Positions 12,640 through 23,452 of a stretch of DNA of 64,000 nt are shown here, one piece after another. Source of the DNA: Russula earlei (taxonomy: Eukaryota > Basidiomycota > Agaricomycetes > Russulales > Russulaceae). A program made the translations under genes and the position numbers. Location of the stretch: the NCBI GenBank assembly GCA_025769875.1, contig JAGFNK010000158.1:1-64000 (forward strand), given 5' to 3'. The notes below the pieces were generated by a model. That model made no database searches, had not been told where the DNA came from, and saw nothing but the letters and a program-made list of their open reading frames with translations. The stretch's first letter is position 1; every line of letters starts with the position of its first letter.

Positions 12640-13330
12640 CTCAACGAGAGAAGGAACTCTATTCGATATAGGACCGTCAGAACTGCATCAGTCACTGTGC
12701 GTCAACAATAGGCGTAGTTGTTCTTGATGAGCACATAACTAATTGTCATCAGCCCGAAGCCGAAGTGTGTATGCGTAACCTGAGCTGGCAAGGTAACCAA
12801 CTGCGTTGAAAATGCCCTGGGGAAGAACCCAGTGGTCGTCGAAGGGCATACAAGTGTGTAATCAGAGCATCACAGGCTGGATCTTATTCTTATCTGGTTC
12901 AAGTGGACGGGCCGGTGCCGCCAAGTCAACCAAGCGAGAGAGAAGAAAGACAGCTCCCTCAGGCTACTTGGCCAGTCCAATCTCACTTTGACTTGTCTGC
13001 ATGGAGCAGATGACTCACCCAGGGCTGACATGTCTAGCGCCGCTACCCCAGAAGGACGTCGAAGAGGGCAGGTGAGGAGGTTTTTGTTCCAGAAAACGAA
13101 ATACAGGTGCTGTATGCTCGCTCACTCCAGAAACACCGAGACTAACTCGTTCTGGTTCTAGTTCAGTCCCACGGCGTAGTCTTTCATGTATGAAGTGTCA
13201 TAGATATGATGACGTTAGATCGCCCATCAAAGCACGCAATGGGGTAATGTAGAGATGCGCCACCACGCGTCAGTATGGTTCGCGATGGCGTGCTTGTCGG
13301 CAACACATATCAGGAAGTGAACGTCGAGTA
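12640..13330 (+). repeat. Dispersed repeat copy A (partial), with transketolase-like segment
   Basis: This segment is related to copies at 20.6-22.1, 31.3-32.9 and 54.5-55.9 kb. Shared landmarks are an AACGAGAGAAGGAA block, an AAGGTAACCAACTGCGTTG block, a GATGA-CACCCAGG block and an ACGTCGAAGAGGGCA-like block, followed by a CACCACGCGTCAGTATGG block also found near 22040. Copy A lacks the upstream half seen in B, C and D. Between about 12690 and 12840 it resembles the transketolase gene at 36835-36975 across a coding exon and its intron edge (shared GTCACTGTGC and the TAGTTGTT..TGATGAG run). No intact protein is encoded. Edges are approximate. Confidence 0.6.
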
Positions 13331-13454
13331 CCTGGTCCTGGTCCCTGGTCCTCTCTGCTCTAGTCGTAACGCACCGGAATGATATCAAGCCTCGGGGTTG
13401 CCTAAATACCGCTCCATCTTCCCATCCATCTTCCCTTCTACCTGATTCTCCACC

Positions 13455-16223
13455 ATGTCCTTTGAGCGAGCCAAGAAGCTGGGGAAGAAGGTCATACGGT
13501 ATCCCGACTATCAACCTTCCGTTCTCTCCTCCAAGGATTGGTTCTATGGGGTCATACCAAGCGACCCTAAACTCGTCGTAAGTCGATCATCCGCCACGCG
13601 CCCATCCTTCCCCGTTCACTCCATTCAGGCTATCAATTATCTTCGCCGTCTCTTCCCTATTCTTCGCTGGATCACCCACTACAGTGATTTCGCTTCCCAC
13701 CTGCCTTGCCGTGGTCAACTCACATCCTATAGATGTCGGTTGGCTAACTGGCGATATCATTGCGGGTCTTACCGTCGGCATGGTCCTCGTTCCTCAATGC
13801 ATGTCTTACGCCACGGTAAATTCGTATCTACGTGATCCACGCCGTTGCTGGCCATTGACACATCACGCCAGATCGCTACTTTGCCGCCGGAATATGGTCT
13901 TTACTCGGCCTTCGTCGGAACCATGACCTATTTCGTGCGTCCTCGTTCGAATGAGTATCCTTGCCTCACTCTCAATCCACGCCTCCAGTTGTTCGCCACA
14001 TCCAAGGATATTTCTATCGGCCCCGTCGCAGTCATGTCTCTTATGGTCTCTCAGATCATCAGATTCGTTGACCAAAGACATCCGAAGGAATGGTCGAACC
14101 CTGAGATCGCCACAAATTTGGCGTTCGTATGCGGATTCATTGCGCTTGGCATCGGTCTACTGCGACTTGGCTGGATAGTGGAGCTTATCCCTTTACCGGT
14201 TGTTGCCGGTTTCATGACTGGCTCCGCCATCAATATCGCTGCGGGTCAAGTGCCCGGTCTCATGGGGATCACTGGATTCGAGTTTGTGCTCTCTCTTCTC
14301 GCGTTTGGAGTATTGCTGATATGCTATGAGATAGCACGCGAGCAGCTACCTATCACGTTATCATCAACACACTCAAGGGCCTCGGTAGAACGCAAAAGGA
14401 CGCGGCATTTGGCCTTGTCGGTCTGTTTACTCTATATGCTATTCGCATTACATGTGATCAACTGTCACGACGGTACCCCCGTCGAGGTTTGTTTATGTCT
14501 TGCGTTAAAAGTCGCCGCGTCTTACTGTCATCCCATAGCCCGGATTCTTTTCTTCGTTTCGGCATTCCGGAGTGCGTTCGTGATTGTCGTCCTGACATTT
14601 GCCTCTTGGTTGTACACCCGCCACCGGAAGAGTAAAAATGGATCATACCCAATAAAGATCCTGCAGAACGTTCCCGGAGGTCTCAAGCACGTGGGGAGTC
14701 CGAACATCGACCATCGGCTGATCTCAGCTCTTGCGCCTAAACTCCCTGTAGCGGCGATCGTCTTACTTCTTGAGCACATCGCTATTGCCAAGTGTAGGTC
14801 AAAAATAAAATTCAGCCTAATACACATAACTGATATTCCCTCAGCATTTGGGCGTATAAATAACTACACGATTGACCCTAATCAGGAACTGATTGCGATT
14901 GGAGTGACAAATACGGTTGGGACTGTGTTTGGGGCCTATCCTGCGACCGGTTCTTTCTCGCGTTCTGCTCTCAAATCCAAGTCTGGCGTACGCACTCCGG
15001 CAGCTGGTATCCTGACCGGGATTATCGTGATCGTCGCGTTATATGGACTCACCCCGGCATTCTACTGGATCCCTTCTGCTGGGCTATCCGCTGTGATCAT
15101 CCACGCGGTTGCCGACCTTGTCACGAAGCCTACACAAATGTACATGTTCTGGCGTACCTCTCCGTTCGAATTCTTCATCTGGGTGGCCGCGGTTCTGGTG
15201 ACGATTTTCTCATCAATCGAAAATGGCATCTACGTTTCCCTGTCCGTGTCCGCAGCGCTTCTTGTTTTCAGGCTTGCACACCCTCGAGGCCACTTCCTCG
15301 GCCGCGTTCGGGTACACTCAAGCAATACCACATCAGACGTGCGGGACGTTTTCGTCCCCCTCTCTCGTAACCGCGTCATCAACCCGCAGATCCGCGTAGA
15401 CCCCCCTCCCCCCGGGATACTCATTTATCGCTTTGAAGAGACGTTCCTGTATCCGAACTGCAGCGTATTTAACAGCGAGATTGTGAGTCATGTGAAAGCA
15501 ACGACGCGCCGCGGAAAGGACTTGCGTCTAATTCCGCTGAGCGACCGGCCTTGGAATGACCCTGGTCCGCGGAATGCTGCTGCCTCTGAGTGGGAGGAAA
15601 ACCAAGCAAGGCCCGTTCTACGCGCCATCGTCCTAGACTTTTCCACAATGTATGCCCGCTTTATGCTGGAAGTGTACCAGATTAGATTGCTAACGTGTTG
15701 ATGCAGTTCACAAGTGGACACGACATCTATACAGGCACTGGTGGATACTCGGTTTGAGATAGAAAGATGGACGGAACACCCTGTCGAGTTCCACTTTGCT
15801 TCGATACTCTCTCCCTGGATACGTCGTTCACTCATCGGGGGTGGCTTTGGCTATGACGACAGGTTACCATCAGCTAACCGGCCTCATGTTTTCGTGCCTT
15901 TATCGGCGCGGTACGATGACTCTTTCTCCGGTGGTGCATTGTCAAAGGACATAGAAGATGGAGACACGAAAGGAGTGGTGCTCCCCGATCCCTCGTATGG
16001 CACAATACATGGCAGTGAAGGATCTGCCGTGCAGGTCGATACGCCATTCTTCCACTTAGATTTGGCAGAAGCAGTGGCCGCAGCCGAGTCGGGGCTTTCA
16101 AGTCGTTCGAAGATTTCTCCGCCGCATTCGAGTGAACTGTCTGTGGGAAAGGATGATGGGTACGAAGCAGAGCATGGTATTGAACAGAGTGGAGGACAAG
16201 GATACGATTGGATGAACGGATAA
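13455..16223 (+). CDS. SulP/SLC26-family sulfate permease
   Basis: Nine exons (13455-13577, 13629-13683, 13733-13815, 13872-13934, 13989-14281, 14335-14486, 14539-14793, 14845-15649, 15707-16223) sum to 2346 nt, 781 aa, a usual length for fungal sulfate permeases. The signature region is clear: LVPQCMSYATIATLPPEYGL at the first transmembrane helices, then SKDISIGPVAVMSLM and a series of hydrophobic helices to about residue 530. A cytoplasmic STAS domain follows (strand VLDFST, then VDTTSIQALVD), with an acidic tail. The family moves sulfate, usually with protons, across the plasma membrane. All splice sites are GT-AG and no lesion is seen. Selectivity for sulfate rather than another anion is inferred from the family. 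Confidence 0.93.
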
Positions 16224-17589
16224 TGTACAGTCAACGAAAAAATTGTTATGCAATTCACTTGCTCTAAACACGGGTACCTTTTCTCGTGATCTTTCCAAAA
16301 AAGCCTTCAATTCGTGGTCTACTCAGTCCGCACGCACGCACGCGATTGTTTTCTACTCGTTGTGATTTCGAATGCCTCTCCCCTGTATATAACCAAGAAG
16401 CCCCTAACTCTCGTGCCTCAAGTTCTTGCTTTATACCCTCTTGTTGCAGACACGCGCCTTCGGCACAACTAATTCCACTTCAAAATCTGCCATCCTTGAC
16501 GTTGTTGCGACAAAACTTGAATTTTTACACCAACACGAACACAATCGCAACGCCATAAGTTCATGTCCAAGAACATAGTGCAACACCCTGATTGTGTACA
16601 TCCAATTGCCCGACAGATTTCAGCCCTCTGTTCATGGACGGTGGTTGGATCAATGGCCTCAGGAAAATAGCGTTCGTGATATCGAGTCAACTGAGGTCCT
16701 GTGAGCGCATTTAGAACCTGCACATCACTCAAGGGAGGTGCGTTGGGACAAATAAGTCGGGGAAAAGAGAAACGTACAAGAACTCGGCCATTTGGAAACA
16801 AAACCTCCTAGAAAGGGGAGGAGGCCAGCATATCATGGGTCTAAAGAGAGATATTGTGAGCAGGTCAAGGACGACAAGTAAAGCATCAGGGAAAACTACA
16901 TCTGTGAAATATCTCTAAATATCTCTAAATGTCAGTATATACTGGTATATAGGAGAATACCTTGATTATTGGTAATTATCTGAATTCGAAGTGTCGTCAT
17001 TTGCGTATGTATATTTATTGATAAATATCAACATTATCGGCAAATTGTCCCTACAATATATCGCAGTAGTAGAGACCGTAGGACACCGGGGCTAGGGCAG
17101 AGGACAGGACAGGACAGGAGGGGACGATTCGCGGTGCAACGCGGCCGCGAAAACAAAATTTTCACGGCCTAGCAACTGAACTTCGGTAAGGGGAAGGGAA
17201 AAGATTTTGGGGCTGGAAAGGAGAGGGGAGAGAGGGAGGAGGAGATGGCCCCTTTTTGGCGTGCGAATGGCCGCGTACATGCGCTGCATTGACCCGTCGC
17301 TCACAGCCCCTTTTGGCATGGGTAAACTGGAGCAGAGGGGAAGTGAGAGGAACGCTGCGCGCTCGGGAACTGGCATGTATAGGAGCTGGAGAGGAAAAGA
17401 AACAATCAAAAACCGTATAGAAATGAAAACAAAAAAACGCACGTGGTGGTGGCCATCGCGAGATCGTTATATCCACGGCCGAGTCATCATGGTCGCCACT
17501 GCAGGGGAATGGGTGCCAGTGGGTGGGAGAGCGCCGCCGTCACGGCCATAAGCACATCGCCTTGAAGCCCAACAAGGAACTGTGTAGTG
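16224..17589. other. Intergenic, no gene seen
   Basis: This is the 3' flank of the sulfate permease followed by A/T-richer DNA (16.85-17.06 kb) with short near-duplicates such as AATATCTCTAAAT. There are no coding exons with family resemblance and no RNA gene. Confidence 0.35.
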
Positions 17590-18180
17590 GGAAGGAGAGG
17601 ATGAGAGAGAGCGCGTGAAAACGAAACCTAACACGCACCGGCGGAAAACACATCTTGGAAAAGCCAGGAAAAAGGAGGCTCACACGGGTGTGGTGCCAAA
17701 CGAAACCCACCATCGCGAGTGTTGACGGCTGCGTCATCACTGCGGTCCCGGCCGTGCTGTTGCTGTGAGAAGAGGTCAAAAAGAGCAAGTGAAAAATAAA
17801 AATAAATAAAAACGCGCACCGGGTTCGTGGTTCCACAGAAGTGTTCTCGTGGCCATTTTGGTCATGTCTGGCGTTGACCCCATGGGTCTTGACGGCTGCG
17901 TCATCACCGCGGTCCTGGCCGTGCTGTTGCCGTGAACAAAGTGTGTCAAATGAAAGAAATAAAAAAAGCGCACTGGGTTTGTGGACACAGAATCAATTTC
18001 ATGGGCATTGGGTATTCTTGTGGTCTTGGCCTGGAGTTGCCACGTGTCACTACAGTGACACAGGAGGAAAGGGGATTTGGGGGAAGCAGGTAGAAGAAGA
18101 GCTTTCAGGGGCCTGCTTGGAAGAAGGGTGTGGGAAGGAGAGGGAGAGAGGATGAGAGAGAGGGCGCGAAAACGAACACA
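17590..18180. repeat. Degenerate tandem repeat
   Basis: Two diverged units share the blocks TTGACGGCTGCGTCATCAC, GCGGTCC-GGCCGTGCTGTTG and an AAATAAA-AGCGCAC run, at about 17722-17830 and 17890-17975. A GGAAGGAGAGG...GATGAGAGAGAG motif occurs near 17592 and again near 18135. Spacing and divergence suggest an old local duplication. No open reading frame is preserved between units, so I treat it as non-coding. Confidence 0.5.
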
Positions 18181-18547
18181 CCATAGGTTGCGGGAAATTT
18201 TCGAATCACCTGTGAATTAGCCAGTGAAATTTTGAGGAGACTGGCAGCTTGGGAGTCTTGAACTGGGATTATGGGGAAGGAAGAGTGGGAATGGGAAGGA
18301 CAGGAAGAGGAGAGGAAGGAGAGGAAGGACGGCAAAACGAAAAACGAAGATGTGAAGACGCGTGGTTGAAACCCATATTCGTCGAAGTGTTCACCTCATT
18401 CCCACAAGTGTGGCACTGTCATTCTGGACAAGTGCGACTGTTTTAGACACAGCTATTTGACTGTTCATTAATATCAGATTTCTTGATCAGTGCTGGAAGC
18501 AGCTACAATCACCTTTGGATTGTCTCCAAATTACACCTTCAACTTCT

Positions 18548-18711
18548 ATATCAGAATATCTATACAGTATCTTGGAATATGTAGCAATATGGAGAGAACT
18601 CATATTTTAATGATATTTCAGAAATGTGGGATCAAAATATCTACAGTATCTCAGAATATGTAACAATATGGAGAATACTCATATTTACTGATATTTCAGA
18701 AATGTAGGATT
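18548..18711. repeat. AT-rich tandem duplication, two ~80-bp units
   Basis: Two successive units share ACAGTATCT, GAATATGTA-CAATATGGAGA, ACTCATATTT, TGATATTTCAGAAATGT and GGAT in the same order (about 18548-18634 and 18636-18711). The units differ by small substitutions and a short length difference. Function unknown. Confidence 0.65.
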
Positions 18712-18916
18712 CCCTGATGTCAAAACGACGAACTATTGCAGCAGTCCTCTCGATTCGAATTGAGTTTCCTTCCATGGCATCAATATGTGCATTGTACTGT
18801 GCCCTGAATCCCTCCAACCGTGCCTTTAATTCCTCCACCTGTGCCTTGATCTCATTGATAGTGAGAGTCCAAAGCGACGCATTCGCCCTTCGTGTTCTCC
18901 GGCACCAATCTACCAA
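18641..18916 (-). pseudogene. Possible coiled-coil protein fragment
   Basis: A minus-strand frame gives a charged helical stretch around NEIKAQVEELKARLEGF followed by RIERTAAIVRRF, which reads like genuine protein rather than chance translation. It has no convincing start; upstream (18.9-19.5 kb) the same strand breaks into GC-rich frames, and its 3' end runs into the AT-rich tandem repeat. It is probably the end of a decayed gene. The family is not recognised. Confidence 0.25.
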
Positions 18917-20620
18917 ACTGACCCTGAATGATAATGATCACCACCCCAACAATATACGCCGAAGGAATCCCCTTGGAGCCCGTCTAACTTCTTGTAAGAG
19001 AAGGTTGCCCCGCAGGGCTCGGTCACCAAGAACAAGATAACAAGAACGCTCCGCCGCCGCACGTGGAATACGATGCTTGAAAAAACGGACGGTGTGAGAC
19101 AGCGCAGGAGGAGGACCAAAGGACGCGCACCACCGCCGAACCGCAACTTCCCGTGCGAGTACCAAGGCGGCGGCGGCGGCGGCAGCCTCGCTTCGCTGCC
19201 CGTGAGCTTTGCGCACCGCGCCGCAACCGCGCCCTGACGGAATCGAGGAGAACAGGGAACGCGGCAGCAGCGCAGAGCGCCCGTGACGGTGGACGGAGCC
19301 GGCTAAAGGCAGCGGCGCCACTCGGCGCCGGCGCTGGGGCGTTTCGGCCCATCGACGATCCTCCGACGAGGGGGTCGCGCGATCGATGTCGACCATTTTG
19401 ACGCGACGCGGCAGCTTCCCGATCGATGGCATATTGACGACCCTTCATCGCCGCGTCCGAGCTCGAGTCCCCGCCGTGCCCTGCCTCGGCGGAGGTGTCC
19501 TGGTCCTGGTTGCGGGTCCGAGTGAGACGCGTCAAACGACGTTTGAAGGCGGCTCTTCCACGTCTCTGATGGATCGAGATGCGATTGTGTTCTCATCCAC
19601 CGACCCTCGCGGCGTGTGGCCGAATACCCAGATGTGATATGCTGCATTCCGTCCGCGGAGGTCGGCAAGGCACCAAGAGGACGGTTAAGTGAGAACACCA
19701 CACCTGCCCACAGGCCGAGTGAATTCCATCTGGGTACTCCCTGTGAGCTGCCCAAAACGTACGCGCGCATCAGGACGCAAGTGCATGCTACAGCTCCTAC
19801 TTCAATGCATTTGCCCAAGGTGGTGGTTCATTTTCTGATCCATAGTGATGAATGGCATTTACATATGAGTAGAAAATCGAGTAGGTTTTCGACGAAAATG
19901 AAAGCGCAGCGGGGTGACGACTTCAATGATCTGTCCGTTTCGTGTCCAGCCAAGTGGTTCAATTCCTCTTGCGATTATGTAGCGACGGGCTGGAACGGCT
20001 TCATATCTCCACCCTCCCGATATTCCACTCATCCTCCCTCACCGTAGAAATCCCTCACCGTAGAAAACAAAGGACGTACCGAATGACCAGGTTGAGGGTG
20101 GTATACATCCATTCCGAGGTGTCTGCAAATGCTTCTTCGGTCAGGGGTGAGGACGAACTGTACAGATATATGCTGACATTCGCACAAAGAAATGCAAGCG
20201 AAATGAAATTGCACGTGCGCTTCTTCCTTTGTCTCTCGGTTCTTCGTGCCTGCGACCTATGGTGACTAATCGTTGATGTTCTCTTAGACCCTGCTGTATT
20301 TAAAAAGCCCTACCTACCCTCTTGACTTGAAGAATAGGATTCCTTTTCCCTTCTCACTCTCTGACTGCCTCAAGACGTTCGGCAGCTCTCGTCGCGTCCG
20401 CGTTCGACATCTCGCCCGGGCTCCTCGGGTGTCCACTAGGGCATCGGATAAAGCAACCAGCCTTACGATCTCACCCGCGCGTTCCCGGGCGCGCTCCAAA
20501 ATCAAGGGCAAGTAGTAAGGCCAACTCTTGATCAAACCTATGACATTGATACGAGAGTTTCGTAGCTTCAAAGATTACAACGCACTAGTTAGCCACTCGT
20601 CTCTCGAAGCGACACTCGGC
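18917..20620. other. No gene recognised
   Basis: The stretch 19.0-19.5 kb is GC-rich and gives overlapping open frames on both strands, as expected from base composition. None resembles a family. The 19.8-20.6 kb part has only short frames. Confidence 0.3.
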
Positions 20621-20624
20621 CCTG

Positions 20625-22100
20625 ATGGTAGGAGCAACATTTCGAGAAGGTGCACCATGATCACCCTTGTCCGAATCATACTGCCAAGCAAAAAATTGGT
20701 TCTAAAATCGATCTTCAGACCCATTTGTTAGAAGTACATGACGAGATGGCGATGTCTTCGCGCGATTCTCAACCACAGTCCGCTCCAATCCAGGCATCCT
20801 CGATGACAGTTAGAGATGTGAGTAATAGCGCTCGAGCACAGAACATCATCATCCATGGACCCCGTCACCGCTGAGTACGTTTCTCTCTGGTCATGCATGA
20901 GCTTTGCCAGATTTTAACCCTAGGACGTTACCCAAGATATTTGCACGCCCTCATGGATCGCCACGCCATCGCCATCGCGAACGTCAAGCCCTACCCGAGT
21001 TCGCTGCGTCCCAGTCTGGTGCGCGAGACCTGGCCTCCACCGTCTGGAACATACTCGACCTCGACCTCGACGAAACAGCGTCAATCATCAACCTCGTTGT
21101 CGACTTTATCGTTTTACCCACGAGCGCGAGCATGGACTATGCGTCGGGTGCTAACAGCCACGTTCTGAACGCTCACCGTCTGGCGCCACCAAAGTAGTCC
21201 CAGCGGGCAGTTTGAGACCGCCTCTCACAGGCACCCGAGCATGGCGCGACCTTTCGCCTCTCAGAAAGCCACGAATCGCGGCCATGCGTCGAAAACAAGA
21301 CCAGTGGATACAATAGGCATGCAATGTTTTCCCATTTTCCTCCCGTCATCACCACGTTCAAGCATGCCCTCACTGCCCTCACCCTCCTTATCATCCCTGT
21401 CGACAGCAAGCACCTTGCCTCCTTGACCGCCTCCGCAAGTCGAAGACACCTCAACGCCTGCGCGTCCACTGCCACCGCCCTCTCCCGACAGGTCAGACGC
21501 ACCACCAGAAACGGCTGAGTCCCGCTCAACACCACTGCCGTAGTTGACCTCGAATGGGGTTCAAGCCGTCCACTGCTGTGTTTTCGCGTATGTCTCAGCC
21601 TTTTCTTTCTTTTTTTCTTGGTTTAGATTAGCTGCCGACAAATCACCGACTTCATTTTTCACAGCGCGCACGTTCACCTTCCACGAGAGAAGGAAGGCTG
21701 CTCGATATAAGGCCGTCAGGCTGACTTGTCGTTCATAAACTCAAACCTACCTGAGGTGGTGAAGCATCGATAGGCTCTGGTTCACTGGTACCGCCAAACC
21801 GACGACAGCACAATGCTGTGCAGAAGAACATTAACTCTCAACTTGATCAGTTCATTTTGACCCGTCTGCACGGAGCAGATGATCCACCCAAGGGTTGACC
21901 CGTCTAAGGACCTCGAAGAGGGTAGGTGAGGTTTATTTTGTCGCAGAAGTCCCGATGCAGGTGCTGTATGCTCGCAGACTCTTAAGAGTGAGTAACCTTT
22001 CGACCTGATTTAAAGCAAGCACAGGAACCATATCGGTACGCCACCACGCGTCAGTATGGCGTGCTTGTCGGCAGCACATACCGAGTAATCCAGTTCTCTC
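20625..22100 (+). repeat. Dispersed repeat copy B
   Basis: This copy is related to copy C (31322-32893) and copy D (54497-55950, opposite strand). It includes the shared CAAAAAATTGGTTCTAAAA-TCGATCTTCAG block near 20693, a short first exon encoding MDPVTAE at about 20856, the ARDLASTVWNILD peptide near 21020, a SMDYASGAN peptide near 21130, and the non-coding tail with TGATCCACCCAAGGGTTGACC. The tail ends in the CACCACGCGTCAGTATGG block also present in copy A. It lacks the transketolase-like piece of A, C and D. Reading frames shift between peptides, so it is not an intact gene as it stands. Confidence 0.6.
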
Positions 22101-23452
22101 CATCTGCCCCCTTGGGTCCAAGACGGGAACGAACGGAAGCGCTCGACCAACACCACCACCGACATGGCAAACCGCGGCCACCATGCCTTGGTCTTCTCCC
22201 AGCGCTCAAAGACGAACTGGAACAACGATGACGACCTATAACCTGCCATTGGCACTTGCGTGGCAGTCAGATGGTCAGAAGTCACCCACTAACCTCGCAA
22301 CCACAGCCATGGCTTTCGACATGGACCTCAACATCCTAGTCTCAGCGGCCCATCTCGCACAACGCCACTTCAACTATAACTCGAAAACCGAGTCACCATC
22401 CCTTCCTCAGACCCTGCAGCCATACAGGTCAGCACAAACTCGTGTCCCCATGCAAGACCATTCCATGTCCATGAGTCCTACACAATGCTGACTTCTGTGT
22501 TTAGGAACACGAGGCCCCGACTTGAACCTGTATCCTCTCTTTGAGTTGTCAAACGTGTTAAAATCACCCCAGATAATGCAGCCAGCTCATTTCCTCTAAT
22601 CTACCACAAGCCGCACATTGTTGACTTTCAGGCGTCCTTCGCCAAAGAGCTAGCCATCTTCGCATGGCGAGGCCCCAAGTAAACACAAACCTTTATCATG
22701 CTCCCAGCCCTGGTCATCCAAGGGGCCACCTTCCCGCCGCCCCTCACTAACATCCATACACAGCCCGCTTCCGCCCCGCAAGTCGACCAGAGTCCCCAAA
22801 TGCGGCGTCAAAGCTCAAGCCGTCGCCCATGTCATTCAATTAGCACACGGTTTGCACGCCCTTGGGCAGCCTATCTCTCTCCGATAGCCCCTCCACCTCT
22901 CCCTGTCGACCCTTTTCGGCACTAAAGGTGACAGGCTTTCCTTGAGTTTTGTAGGTGACCAAAGCATGCTTCAAACTGTCAAAGACGCTTTTTACTTGGG
23001 CTAAAGCGCGTGAGTCCCAAACTATCCCTGGTCCCGATGGTCATCTGTACATGTATTTTCAACTTTCTGTCCCCTCATTGATAATGTACAATCCGCGTCG
23101 ACCAGCTCTCGCTACCTGCTAAAGATTTCTCCCCGTAATTGCGGCACAATAGAGACCGCGGCTTGGCGTCAGTCTCAAGCCGTATACTCGAAAATAGAAT
23201 AAATAAACATTTACTAAGTCGTGGGCACCGTATTCGGGTCATCTGCCGTGACTTACGCAAATGCCTGACCTCATTCCGACTTCGAGTTTCCAGGCACAGG
23301 TTTTGCAATAAACTGAAACTATTATGCGGTGACATTAATTGGGTGTGAGTGAGATCGACAACTCCATTGTCCGTTCTATGTGCATTATCATAAACACATC
23401 AACATCACACACACCATTGAAACACTTGGCCAACTCACCCGAATCTTTATTA
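22101..23452. other. No gene recognised; possible degenerate exons
   Basis: A plus-strand start MAFDMDLNILVSAAHLAQ occurs near 22309, with scattered coding-like peptides up to 22925, but frames do not join through good splice sites and I cannot name a family. The rest (22.9-23.45 kb) is the 3' flank of the large NLR-like gene on the minus strand. Confidence 0.3.

Noticed and set aside
18938..19818. Overlapping long frames on both strands at 19.0-19.8 kb
   Set aside because: GC-rich DNA keeps several frames open; none shows family resemblance or linked splice sites.
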